Below the pieces are notes generated by a model. The model was given only the letters and a program-made list of their open reading frames with translations, was not told the DNA's origin and made no database searches. From Trinickia dinghuensis (GTDB taxonomy: Bacteria > Pseudomonadota > Gammaproteobacteria > Burkholderiales > Burkholderiaceae): a stretch of 64,000 nt of DNA. The DNA is taken from NCBI RefSeq assembly GCF_003367175.1, contig NZ_QRGA01000015.1:62001-126000 (forward strand). The letters are read 5' to 3'. This document shows, piece by piece, positions 1-8,253 of the stretch (the stretch's first letter is position 1; each line of letters begins with the position of its first letter). A program made the position numbers and the translations under genes.

Positions 1-349
1 AGCAGCCTAGCTTTGACGGTTTGGTTGCCGATCATATGTTCTTCTAACCCCGCCCTTCAAAACTGGTTCGATTGACCTATAAATACGGAATCGTGTCGGC
101 CCGACACGGGATGAACATATATTCACGATCAATGAAAATTTGGATATTTCCAGATCAAAACCGTAGCTCCATCCAAAGCCGAACGTGTCCGGTGGATGCG
201 ATTCGTTTATTCTATAGGTCACTCGACCTTATATCAACGAATCAAGGCTTCGGGGAAATACCTAGCGCGAGGCCATGCGTCTCCCGCGTCGGGGACGGTA
301 TCCCGCCGAGGACTGCGTTGCGGTTGAGCGCGTCACCGCGTGAGCGAGC
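1..349. other. AT-rich intergenic stretch with a possible operator
   Basis: No convincing gene is visible; the short open frames here lack family resemblance and a ribosome site. The stretch is clearly more AT-rich than the rest of the window. It contains AGGTC-ACTC-GACCT at 216-229, an AGGTC-N4-GACCT palindrome of the kind found beside the tetR-like gene at 59 kb, and a small hairpin GTGAG-CGAG-CTCAC (340-353) overlapping the stop of the LysR gene. The gene to the left lies outside the window, so whether this is a promoter region cannot be decided. Confidence 0.5.
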
Positions 350-1345
350 TCACGGGTGCAGGTAGACTTGATCGACCGGCATGCCGAGGCCGTGGGCCAT
401 CTCTTTCGCGATCTGCGATTCGTATCCGACGCGAATCAAATCGTGCAGCGATCTCGGCAGGCTGCCGAGTTCGTTTTCGCGAAAGCACATGTAGAACGAG
501 CGGATCATTTCCGCGTAGGGACGGCCGTTGCCCGAGAAAGCCGACAGCGGCAGGACCTTGAGATCGGGCAAGTACAGCCGGGACTGCCAGATGCACAAGG
601 GGGTGGTCAATGCAAAACCGATCCCCGCGGCGACGAGGCTCATCAGCGGATCGGACGCATCGAACTCGCAGCTTCGTTCGATGTTTTCCGAATGCAGCTG
701 CAGACAGTGTTCGATTTCCTGCCCGACGATCTGCCTGGCACTGTAGCGAATGAATTGCAGATGGCTGCTGAGTTCGGTCAAGGTCGTCAGCCGATCGATT
801 TGGAACGACGCGGGCAACACGACCACATACGGCTCGGAAAACAGGAGCTGGCAATGAATGCCGGCGGATTCGGCGGGGCCGCGATTGGTGACGGCCAGAT
901 CGAGCTGCCGGCTCTCGAGCTGGCCATGAAGCACGGACGACATGCCCGACCAAAGCCGGACCTGGTGCGACGTTCCGACGAGCGCCTTGATGATCATCGG
1001 GCCAACGACGGCGGCGAACGAATCGATGCACCCCAATCGCACGACGTTGCGTTTCGCGCGCGTGAGGTTGCGGACGCTGTCGACCATTTGATCGGCGCTC
1101 TGCAGCAGAATCGTTGCTTGCTCATACAACCGTTTTCCCGCGTCGGTCGGTCGAGCGGGTCGCGTCGTCCGATCCAGTAAATTCGCGTCCAGCGTGCTCT
1201 CGAGCGCCATGACGCGCTGCGAGAGCCCTGCTTGGGAAATGCCGAGTTGGCTAGCAGCTCGCGATATGGAGCCGGACGCGACGACCGCGACCCAACTGAC
1301 CAACAGGTCCCACTCGGGATATTGCTCGCCCGAAATTTCTTTCAT
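350..1345 (-). CDS. LysR-family transcriptional regulator
   Basis: A 331-residue LysR-type regulator: the N-terminal winged helix-turn-helix (about residues 13-72, SGSISRAASQLGISQAGLSQRV region) is followed by a periplasmic-binding-like effector domain. Length is normal for the family. It is the last gene of the minus-strand block that carries an ABC importer and a FAD dehydrogenase, 133 bp downstream of the dehydrogenase, and it has its own inverted repeat 16 bp upstream of the start codon (1361-1379). That fits autoregulation and control of the neighbouring importer or of the divergent plus-strand genes. The effector cannot be told from sequence. No strong ribosome site precedes the ATG, so the start is only probable. 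Confidence 0.9.
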   Translation of the reverse strand: MKEISGEQYPEWDLLVSWVAVVASGSISRAASQLGISQAGLSQRVMALESTLDANLLDRTTRPARPTDAGKRLYEQATILLQSADQMVDSVRNLTRAKRNVVRLGCIDSFAAVVGPMIIKALVGTSHQVRLWSGMSSVLHGQLESRQLDLAVTNRGPAESAGIHCQLLFSEPYVVVLPASFQIDRLTTLTELSSHLQFIRYSARQIVGQEIEHCLQLHSENIERSCEFDASDPLMSLVAAGIGFALTTPLCIWQSRLYLPDLKVLPLSAFSGNGRPYAEMIRSFYMCFRENELGSLPRSLHDLIRVGYESQIAKEMAHGLGMPVDQVYLHP

Positions 1346-1360
1346 GGAAAGGCAGCCGTG

Positions 1361-1379
1361 TGTCTACACACAGTAGACA
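1361..1379. promoter_or_regulatory. Inverted repeat upstream of LysR gene (candidate operator)
   Basis: TGTCTAC-ACACA-GTAGACA is a perfect 7-bp inverted repeat with a 5-bp centre, lying just upstream of the LysR gene start at 1345. Position and symmetry suit an autoregulatory LysR site; this is inference. Confidence 0.45.
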
Positions 1380-1478
1380 TAGTAGGGCCTCGTAGGGGCC
1401 GGCGTCCAATGGGGGAATTACTGACTCCTAGCCACAAGGAAGCCTTTACCGTATGCGCGCGCACGCTCTCCCGAGCGG

Positions 1479-2906
1479 TCACTTCGGCAAGACTCTGCGC
1501 GGGTTCATCGTGTCGAGAGGATCGAGCAGGTTCTTGATCGACTGCATCAACGCGACCTCGACGGGATCCTTGTATTTAGACATCTCGGGAACGTGCAGCG
1601 CGCCGATGCCATGCTCCGCGCTGAACGTGCCGCCCATTCCCGCCGCGATGTCGTAGAGCAGATGGCTCAATTCGAGCTGCGTTCGTGGCTTGTCGGAGAT
1701 CCGAGCCCAGTGCTCGTGGCTGAACATGACGATGTAGTGAAGATTGCCGTCGCCCATATGCCCGACCACGACCGGAACCGTGTCCGGATAATGCCGCGCC
1801 AGCGCTTCGCCGGCCTGTTCGACGAAGTCGGGGATCCGGTAAGTCGGAACCGCAATGTCGTGCGTCAGCCCCATCCCCTCCTTCATGTTGGATTCCGTCA
1901 CGCTATGGCGAATCTTCCAGAGATCGGCGCGTTGCTGTTCCGTGGATGCGACAACAGCGTCTTGAATCGTGCCCTCTTCGAACGAGCCACGCAGATAGTC
2001 GGTCAGCTGGTCCGTCAGTGCCTCGCTCGAGCCCGATGTCGCGGCGAGTTCGACGAGAACCACCCACTCCGGCGTCTTCTCGAATGGGTTGCGCGTTTTC
2101 GCCGCATGCTTGAGCGATATTTCGAACTCGCTGCGGGAAATCACTTCCAGGCCGACGAGTTCGCTCGGAAACCGCGCCTGAAGCTTGACGCCTTCGGTCA
2201 CCGCAGCCCGCACGTCATGAAAGCCCAGCATCGTAGTGGCTTTCGCGCAAGGGCGCGGATAGAGCTTCAGGCTGGCGGCAGTCACGATTCCGAGCGTTCC
2301 CTCCGCGCCGACGAAGAGGTTTCTCAAATCGTAGCCGCTGTTGTTCTTGCGCAGCGTTCGAAGCCCGTTCCATATGCGGCCGTCCGCCAATACGACCTGC
2401 AGACCGAGCACCAGATCGCGCGTGTTGCCGAAGCGAACGACATTGGTGCCGCCCGCGTTGGTGGAGATGTTTCCGCCGATCTGGCACGAGCCTTCGGCCC
2501 CGAGTGTGAGCGGAAACATCCGATCAGCGTCGAGCGCGGCTTGCTGGATGTCGGCGAGAATGCAGCCGGCCTCGACCGTGACGGAGTTGTCCGCCGCATT
2601 GAGTTCGACGATGCGGTTCATCTTCGCGAGATTCAGGAGAATGCTGCTCCCGTTCGCATCCGGCACCGAGCCGCCGCACACGCTGGTATTGCCGCCCTGG
2701 GGGAACACCTTGATCCCGTTGGCGTTGCAAAAGGCCAGCACGCGCGACACCTGCTCGACGCTGCGCGGAAACACCACGCAGGCGGCCACGCCGGAGTGAC
2801 GCTTGCGCCAGTCGATCAAATGATGAGCCATCTCCACGGCGTTGCCGACGACATCGGTCGCGCCCACGCATTCGCGCATCGCTTCGACGATCTTTTCCGT
2901 TTCCAT
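1479..2906 (-). CDS. FAD-binding oxidoreductase, D-2-hydroxyacid dehydrogenase / GlcD type
   Basis: A 475-residue flavoprotein of the PCMH (VAO) family, related to glycolate oxidase subunit GlcD, D-lactate and D-2-hydroxyglutarate dehydrogenases. The FAD-binding part covers about residues 36-215, with PQGGNTSVCGGSVP near 70 and IGGNISTNAGGTNVVRFG near 145. The C-terminal FAD-oxidase domain carries HMGDGNLHY and GTFSAEHGIG, the metal/substrate histidines of this group. It would oxidise a D-2-hydroxyacid with a flavin and pass electrons to quinone or another acceptor. It follows the ABC ATPase by only 7 bp, so it is very likely in the importer operon and acts on the imported compound or a product of it. 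The exact substrate is not visible. Confidence 0.9.
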   Translation of the reverse strand: METEKIVEAMRECVGATDVVGNAVEMAHHLIDWRKRHSGVAACVVFPRSVEQVSRVLAFCNANGIKVFPQGGNTSVCGGSVPDANGSSILLNLAKMNRIVELNAADNSVTVEAGCILADIQQAALDADRMFPLTLGAEGSCQIGGNISTNAGGTNVVRFGNTRDLVLGLQVVLADGRIWNGLRTLRKNNSGYDLRNLFVGAEGTLGIVTAASLKLYPRPCAKATTMLGFHDVRAAVTEGVKLQARFPSELVGLEVISRSEFEISLKHAAKTRNPFEKTPEWVVLVELAATSGSSEALTDQLTDYLRGSFEEGTIQDAVVASTEQQRADLWKIRHSVTESNMKEGMGLTHDIAVPTYRIPDFVEQAGEALARHYPDTVPVVVGHMGDGNLHYIVMFSHEHWARISDKPRTQLELSHLLYDIAAGMGGTFSAEHGIGALHVPEMSKYKDPVEVALMQSIKNLLDPLDTMNPRRVLPK

Positions 2907-2913
2907 GTCCGTC

Positions 2914-4083
2914 CTAGTTTTTGAGTACGATGCTGTCGCGAGCCGACCACCGCACGGTCACCGGCTGCCCTACCGGCAGCCGCTCGGCGGCACGCGTCGA
3001 AATCGTCTTGACGAGCAATGGCGCACCGCCCGGGCGCTGCAGTTCGATGCGCGACATCCCGCCGACGAACGAGGTCTGCACAACCGTGCCGATGCATACG
3101 TTTTCGCCGTTCGCGACGGACGACTCGCCGTCGAGCGCCGCGATCTTTTCAGGCCGGACCAACACCTTCACACGCGCCCCCACGGCCCGACCGTCTGTGC
3201 TGTGCACCGCGAGTGCAAGGCCGTCGGCTGTGGTCACCCGGCCGTCGGCCATGACCGTTCCTTCGATCAGATTCGACTCGCCGACGAAATCGGCGACGAA
3301 TTCGCTGACCGGCTCGAAATACAACTCGTCGGGCGTGCCGATCTGCGCGATGCGTCCTCCGTTCATGAGACACACGCGGTCCGAGAGATTGAGCGCTTCC
3401 TCTTGATCGTGCGTGACATAGACGAGCGTCGTGCCGAGATCCTTATGCAGCCGCTTGATTTCGCCTTGCAGCTGATCGCGCAGTTTCTTGTCGAGCGCGC
3501 CGAGCGGCTCGTCCATCAAGATCACCGAGGGTGAATAGACGATACAGCGTGCAATCCCGACGCGCTGTTGCTGACCGCCCGACATCTCGCGCGGCCGGCG
3601 CCGCTCGTAGCCCGTCAAGCCTACCCGCTCCAGTGCGCCGCGCACGCGCGTCGCGATTTCATCCTTGCCTAGGCCGCGGATGCGCAACGGGAATGCGACG
3701 TTGTCGAACACGTTCAGGTGCGGCAGCAGCGCATAGTTCTGAAACACCATGCCGAGCCCGCGCTCACGCGGCGGCACCGTCGACACATCCTTGCCGTCCA
3801 GCAGCACTCGGCCGCTCGTGGGCGCCACCGCGCCCGCGATGATGTTCAAGATCGTGCTCTTGCCCGAGCCGCTCGGGCCGAGCAAGCTCAGGAACTCGCC
3901 CTCGCGCACCGCGAGATTGGTCGTGTGAAGGGCCGTCGAATCGCCGTATGCCTTGGCAACCCCCTCGAACGAGATGGCGTCTTTCATTCCTGTCACCCCA
4001 CACGCCGCGCGCGATGCCGCGCCGTCTTCCGGTCTCCCACCCGCGGCGCGCCGCCCTTCGTTGTTCAGCAGTACGTGAGACAT
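2914..4083 (-). CDS. ABC transporter ATP-binding protein, spermidine/putrescine (PotA) type
   Basis: ATPase of a PotABCD-like importer. It shows Walker A GPSGSGKST, signature MSGGQQQR, Walker B VILMDEP and the THDQEEA switch, followed by a C-terminal TOBE-type domain, as in PotA. The start at 4083 has GGAG eight bases upstream and follows the permease stop at 4098; an internal ATG at 3987 gives the canonical MKDAISFEGV start, in which case the 32-residue Arg/Ala-rich extension is not translated. The same frame is open to 4269 but that part overlaps the permease gene. It works with the two permeases and the binding protein upstream in the same operon. Confidence 0.93.
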   Translation of the reverse strand: MSHVLLNNEGRRAAGGRPEDGAASRAACGVTGMKDAISFEGVAKAYGDSTALHTTNLAVREGEFLSLLGPSGSGKSTILNIIAGAVAPTSGRVLLDGKDVSTVPPRERGLGMVFQNYALLPHLNVFDNVAFPLRIRGLGKDEIATRVRGALERVGLTGYERRRPREMSGGQQQRVGIARCIVYSPSVILMDEPLGALDKKLRDQLQGEIKRLHKDLGTTLVYVTHDQEEALNLSDRVCLMNGGRIAQIGTPDELYFEPVSEFVADFVGESNLIEGTVMADGRVTTADGLALAVHSTDGRAVGARVKVLVRPEKIAALDGESSVANGENVCIGTVVQTSFVGGMSRIELQRPGGAPLLVKTISTRAAERLPVGQPVTVRWSARDSIVLKN

Positions 4084-4097
4084 GCATTTCTCCAACA

Positions 4098-4943
4098 TTA
4101 GTGTGACTGCGGTGCCCGCGGCTGCAAGAACGCCGACAAGCAGCAAAACACCAGCGAGAGCACCGTGAGCAACGCCGATACCGCGGCGATCACGGGCGAA
4201 ATGTCCCACTGGATGCTGCTGTACATCTTCACCGGGAGGGTTGTCGTGGCCGGGCTTGTCAAAAACCATGCGAGCACGACTTCGTCGAACGAGACCAGAA
4301 ACGCGAACAGTGCTCCGGCGAAGATCGATGGCCCCAGTTGCGGCATCACGACCTTCAAGAACACCGTGCCGCGCTTCGCGCCCATGATGGTCGTCGCGAA
4401 TTCGAGCGCCGGATCCAGCTTCTTCACGCCGGCCATGACCGTCATCATCATGAAGGGCGTCACGTACGCGACGTGGCTCGCGACGAGCCCGGCCGTCGTG
4501 CCGACCAGGTGCAATCGCGACAGATAGAGATAGAGCCCGAGTGCGACCACGATGACGGGGACGAGGATCGGACTCATCATCAGCAGCATGACGAGGCGCT
4601 TTCCCGGAAAGTCGAAGCGCACGAGCCCATAGGACGCGGGCACACCGAGCACGACCGATATCACCATCGTTAGCCCCGCGACCCGGATGCTCTGCAGGAT
4701 CGGTCCGACCCAGCTGCTCGCCGAAAACAACTGCCGGTAGAGCTCGAACGTCCAGACACGCGGCGGAAAACTCATCTCGCCGCTGCCGCCGAACGAGATC
4801 GGGATGACGATCAGCGTCGGCACGAGAATGAACGCGTAGACCGCAAACGCGGCGACATTGCCAAGCCCCGCATAGCGCCGCGCGAGCCGGTCGACCACCA
4901 CCGAGCTACGTTTGGGCAACGCCATTTGTGTCGATGGAGTCAT
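4098..4943 (-). CDS. ABC transporter permease, PotC type
   Basis: A 281-residue inner-membrane permease with six predicted hydrophobic segments and the BPD_transp_1 EAA-type loop (ATTIMGAKRGTVFLKVVMPQLGPSI region). It is the second of two permeases of the importer. Start chosen at 4943 because its ATG overlaps the TGA of the upstream permease in an ATGA junction (4940-4943), typical of translational coupling; the frame is open further upstream but that lies within the neighbour. Confidence 0.92.
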   Translation of the reverse strand: MTPSTQMALPKRSSVVVDRLARRYAGLGNVAAFAVYAFILVPTLIVIPISFGGSGEMSFPPRVWTFELYRQLFSASSWVGPILQSIRVAGLTMVISVVLGVPASYGLVRFDFPGKRLVMLLMMSPILVPVIVVALGLYLYLSRLHLVGTTAGLVASHVAYVTPFMMMTVMAGVKKLDPALEFATTIMGAKRGTVFLKVVMPQLGPSIFAGALFAFLVSFDEVVLAWFLTSPATTTLPVKMYSSIQWDISPVIAAVSALLTVLSLVFCCLSAFLQPRAPQSH

Positions 4944-5788
4944 ACGAAGGCCCTCCCTTGAGTACTGCGCTGCATGCCTCGCTTCTGGAGCCATTCGCCG
5001 CCCAGCGCGGCGAGCACCACGATGCCGAGCAGAATCACGCCGATCGCCGAGGCCATGTTCCAGTCGAGCGCCTCGCGCGTGTAGAAGTCGACCAGATTGG
5101 ACATCATCGCGTCCTTGCGGCCGCCGAGCAGTGCCGGAATCACGAAGAACCCCATCGACATCACCGACGTGCTGAGCACCGCCGCTACGACGCCGGGCAT
5201 GCTGAGCGGCAGCGTGACCCGCCAGAAGATGCGTGGTGGCCGCGCGCCGGCGATCTCCGAGGCGAAATAGATCGAGCGGTCGATCGCCAGCAGGCTGGCC
5301 AAAACCGGAAAAACCACGAACGGAATCAAGTAGTTCGTCATGCCGACCATCACGCCGAACCGATTGAACAGCAGCGGCAGGTGAATCGGCGCATGAAAGA
5401 GCGCGGAGAGCAGTTTATTGACGATGCCGTCGCGGCCGAGTAGCACGGTGAACGCGTAGCTCTTCACGAGGATGCTCGTCCAGAACGGCACCAGCACGAG
5501 CACCATGTAGACCGCTCGCTTGCGCGGCTTCTGCCGGGCCAGATGCATCGCAATCGGATAGCCGAGCAGCAGGCTCGCAAGCGCGGCGGTGATGCTGATC
5601 GCGAACGTCGACCATAGCGTGCGCAGGAAGAGCGCGCTGTGCGCGAGCCGCTCGTAGGCCGCGAGCGAGGGGCCGCTCGCAGTCCAGAAGCTCGTGTACA
5701 CGACATAGGCAATCGGCACGAACAACACCAAAAACATGAAGATAGTGGCGGGCCCAACGTAAAGCAGCCCCTCATTGCGCCATCTCAT
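4940..5788 (-). CDS. ABC transporter permease, PotB type
   Basis: A 282-residue inner-membrane permease, first of the pair, with an N-terminal transmembrane segment (GLLYVGPATIFMFLVLFVPI region), several further hydrophobic segments and the family's cytoplasmic EAA loop (ASEIAGARPPRIFWRVTLPLSMPGV region). Upstream ribosome site GGAGGAG lies just before the ATG. It overlaps the next permease by four bases. Substrate class (polyamine, opine or related amine) is inferred from the family only. Confidence 0.92.
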   Translation of the reverse strand: MRWRNEGLLYVGPATIFMFLVLFVPIAYVVYTSFWTASGPSLAAYERLAHSALFLRTLWSTFAISITAALASLLLGYPIAMHLARQKPRKRAVYMVLVLVPFWTSILVKSYAFTVLLGRDGIVNKLLSALFHAPIHLPLLFNRFGVMVGMTNYLIPFVVFPVLASLLAIDRSIYFASEIAGARPPRIFWRVTLPLSMPGVVAAVLSTSVMSMGFFVIPALLGGRKDAMMSNLVDFYTREALDWNMASAIGVILLGIVVLAALGGEWLQKRGMQRSTQGRAFV

Positions 5789-5844
5789 CGCTCCTCCTTT
5801 TCAAAGCCGTACTGTGCCGTGCCGATCGAGTTCGCAGGCGCTTG

Positions 5845-5874
5845 GCCGAGCCGAGCCGAGCCGAGCCGAGCCGA
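5845..5874. repeat. Pentanucleotide tandem repeat (GCCGA)6
   Basis: Six perfect copies of GCCGA, then a GCCGG variant, in the 107-bp gap between the binding-protein and permease genes of the ABC importer. Copy number of such repeats can change by slippage; here it would alter an untranslated spacer. Confidence 0.9.
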
Positions 5875-5895
5875 GCCGGTCCGCACCCATCTCGC

Positions 5896-6966
5896 TCAGC
5901 CCATCACCCATTCCTTGAACCGCAGCGACAGTTCATCGTAGTGATCGGCCCACCACGCGTCGTTGATGACCAAATTGGCCTTGCTCGTGGGATCGGACAA
6001 CCACTTGCGCACGTCGGGCTTCATCATCGGCAACGCCGCACGGCTAGCCGGCGTGTTGCCGTGCAAGTCCATCAATGCGGCTTGCCTGTCCGGACGCAAG
6101 GCGAATTGCAGGAACTTCATCGCATTCGCCTTGTTCGGCGCGTTCTTCAGCACCACGAGATACTCGAACATGATGAGGTTTTGCTTGAACGAGAAATCAA
6201 TCGGGAGGGAAGACTCCTGTGCTGCCTTGACACGCGTCGCATACGTGTAGCTGAAGTCGACTTGCCCCGTCTCGACGAGCGTCACCGTCTGCGGTGTCTG
6301 GTCGACCCAGTTCGCGATATACGGTTTGACGCGATCCAGCGCTTTGAACGCACGCTCGACGTCGAGCGGGTAGATTTTTTCCGGAGGCACGCCATCGGCG
6401 AGCAGCGCGATTTCGAGCGTCTCGCTCACTCGATTGCGGAGCGTGCGCCGGCCGGGAAATTTTTTGAAATCGAAGTATTCGGCAAAGGTCAGGGGATGCT
6501 TGCCGTCGGGAAATTTATTGTTGTTCCAGCACATGCCGCCGGTGGCGCTGTAAAACGGCACGCCGTCCTTCGTCAACGGTTTGATCAGGTCCTTCGTATT
6601 GAAAAGCGCTGGATCGAGCGGCTCCCAAAAGCCGTCCTTCGATCCGGTCATGGCCATCGGACCGACGGCATCGAACACGTCCCACTCCACGTTGTTGGTC
6701 ATCACCTGCGCCTTGACCTTCGCAAGATCGGGGGTGTCGACAAGCGTCACATGGATGCCGAATTCCTTTTCGAAAGGCTTGGCCAGCGCTTCTTCGACAC
6801 CGGTGTGATAGTTGCCCCCCCAGCTCACCACGACGAGGTTTCCCGCCGCCATTGCCTTGCGGGAGGTGATCACCATCGGTGCGCCGATCGCGCCGGTCAG
6901 CAGCGCGGCGCCTGTCGCCTGCATGAACCTGCGTCGGGGAAGATCCGGTTTCGAGTTCGAAGTCAT
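5896..6966 (-). CDS. Extracellular substrate-binding protein of ABC importer (PotD-like)
   Basis: A 356-residue periplasmic binding protein of the spermidine/putrescine group (SBP_bac_8 type). It begins with a twin-arginine signal (PRRRFMQATG, cleavage after about KAMA, residue 40). The mature part starts LVVVSWGGNYHTG, typical of PotD/opine-binding homologues. It is the first gene of the minus-strand operon, with GGAG-containing leader (TACAAAAAGG) upstream, and diverges from the amidohydrolase gene at 7231. Tat export is common for this family. The ligand is unknown; the context of a FAD dehydrogenase, an amidohydrolase, a DapA-type lyase and an imine reductase argues for an amino-acid-like or polyamine-like compound. 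Confidence 0.92.
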   Translation of the reverse strand: MTSNSKPDLPRRRFMQATGAALLTGAIGAPMVITSRKAMAAGNLVVVSWGGNYHTGVEEALAKPFEKEFGIHVTLVDTPDLAKVKAQVMTNNVEWDVFDAVGPMAMTGSKDGFWEPLDPALFNTKDLIKPLTKDGVPFYSATGGMCWNNNKFPDGKHPLTFAEYFDFKKFPGRRTLRNRVSETLEIALLADGVPPEKIYPLDVERAFKALDRVKPYIANWVDQTPQTVTLVETGQVDFSYTYATRVKAAQESSLPIDFSFKQNLIMFEYLVVLKNAPNKANAMKFLQFALRPDRQAALMDLHGNTPASRAALPMMKPDVRKWLSDPTSKANLVINDAWWADHYDELSLRFKEWVMG

Positions 6967-7083
6967 GGCATTACCTTTTTGTAAGGAGGCGTGCGGTTGG
7001 GTACGGGCGTATCCGGGAAGACGTCAAACGGCCTCATGGAGAAAAGTTAGTGCCTGAAAATATTCCGCAACGTTGCTTCGCGA

Positions 7084-7120
7084 GCGCTTATAGAAACAAT
7101 TGACGGCGTTTATGAGCGCC
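7084..7120. promoter_or_regulatory. Inverted repeat in divergent promoter region
   Basis: GCGCTTATAG at 7084-7093 faces TTTATGAGCGCC at 7109-7120, an imperfect inverted repeat midway between two divergent operons. The same 10-mer recurs in reverse at 8150-8159, ahead of the DapA-family gene, so it may be an operator shared by both transcription units. Inference from position and recurrence. Confidence 0.45.
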
Positions 7121-7230
7121 TAGATTCCACTTGGGGTCCACTAGGATTCGCAGCGTGGACGTGCGAGCGTCCCGAACCCGCGATGCGTCATGCGTCAGAT
7201 GAAACGCGAACAATCGAAAGGGCGTTCGAC

Positions 7231-8133
7231 ATGCAAACTCCAGGATGCGATTCAATCGTCCGTGCGGACTCGCCGATCCTCGTCGTCACGCCGCATACGG
7301 GCACCGACGTGCCGTCCGAACTGCGCCGGCACACTGCGTGGGCGCCGGTACAAGGGCGCATCGTCGACCCCGCCGGAATGCTGCTTCAAACGGCGGCGCG
7401 GCGCGCCGGCGCATCGCTGATCACGGCGCGCTTCAACCCTTGCGTCATCGACTTCAATGTGGCTGCCGACAGGCGTTCGCTCGCGCCGAGCTTCGGGCAT
7501 CTTCGCCTGTGCCGAACCTACAACGCGGGGAACGAAGCCCTTTACGAGCCAGGGGCGGAGCTCGACCTGGAGGAAGTCGAACGAAGAGTCGAACAGTATT
7601 GGCGGCCGTTTCACGATGTCGTCGTCGCCGAACTGGAGCGGCTGCGCGGCCTGCACGAAAACGTCTTGCTGCTCGTCTCCCATGCGAGTTGGTGGCTGTC
7701 GCCGTACCGGCTACAGCCCGGCGCGCTCGATTGCAACATCGGCACGAACCTGGGCAAAGCCTGCGATCCACGGCTAGTGAAGGCGCTCACCGACACCGTG
7801 CGTGCACATGGGCGCTCTTGGGTCGTCAACGGACAGATCGCCGGGGCCTTCGCCGCGCAGCACTACGGCACCCCTCGAGCCGGGGTTCACGCGCTCGAAA
7901 TGGAGATCGCGGGGCGCTTGCGCGGCGACTGTGCCGCCCAATGCGCGATCGCGACGGCGAGTAGCGCCGAAAGCCCGCCGCCCGGCAGCAGCGACACGTT
8001 GATGACGGACCTGCTTCACGCGATCGAGGATGAACTGCGTGGACTGCCCCGCGCGCTTGCTTCGTTTTCTAAAGCGGCCTTGAACTCGCAAAATCCGAAT
8101 GTTTTCGGAGCCAATCCCGAGCAGCGTACATAA
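7231..8133 (+). CDS. N-formylglutamate amidohydrolase-family protein
   Basis: A 300-residue protein of the N-formylglutamate amidohydrolase (HutG/FGase) fold. The N-terminal TPHTGTDVP and the later VIDFNVAADR and LLLVSHASWW segments match metal-binding blocks of this zinc hydrolase family. Characterised members remove formyl groups from N-formyl-L-glutamate, but no hut genes accompany it, so a different N-acyl amino acid may be the substrate. It opens a plus-strand group with a DapA-family lyase and a ProC-like reductase and diverges from the ABC importer. An in-frame ATG at 7183 is an alternative start; I prefer 7231 because family homology begins right after it. Confidence 0.8.
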   Translation: MQTPGCDSIVRADSPILVVTPHTGTDVPSELRRHTAWAPVQGRIVDPAGMLLQTAARRAGASLITARFNPCVIDFNVAADRRSLAPSFGHLRLCRTYNAGNEALYEPGAELDLEEVERRVEQYWRPFHDVVVAELERLRGLHENVLLLVSHASWWLSPYRLQPGALDCNIGTNLGKACDPRLVKALTDTVRAHGRSWVVNGQIAGAFAAQHYGTPRAGVHALEMEIAGRLRGDCAAQCAIATASSAESPPPGSSDTLMTDLLHAIEDELRGLPRALASFSKAALNSQNPNVFGANPEQRT

Positions 8134-8149
8134 AGTCCGCCGATAAAAA

Positions 8150-8159
8150 CTATAAGCGC
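8150..8159. promoter_or_regulatory. Second copy of the GCGCTTATAG motif
   Basis: CTATAAGCGC here is the reverse complement of GCGCTTATAG found at 7084-7093. It lies in the 120-bp gap between the amidohydrolase and the DapA-family gene. Candidate regulator-binding site; no direct evidence. Confidence 0.35.
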
Positions 8160-8253
8160 CCGCGATCGACGCAATGAACGTGAAATACAGCACTTAAGGT
8201 TTGTTCCGTGCGGCACCGATGCCGTTCCTCTCCACCCATTCGAGGCTACTCAT

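Noticed and set aside
7-222. A 71-residue minus-strand frame at the window start
   Set aside because: No family resemblance, no ribosome site, and it lies in an AT-rich region with a likely operator.
1593-2924. A 443-residue plus-strand open frame
   Set aside because: Antisense shadow of the FAD dehydrogenase gene, low-complexity His/Arg/Ala composition and no ribosome site.
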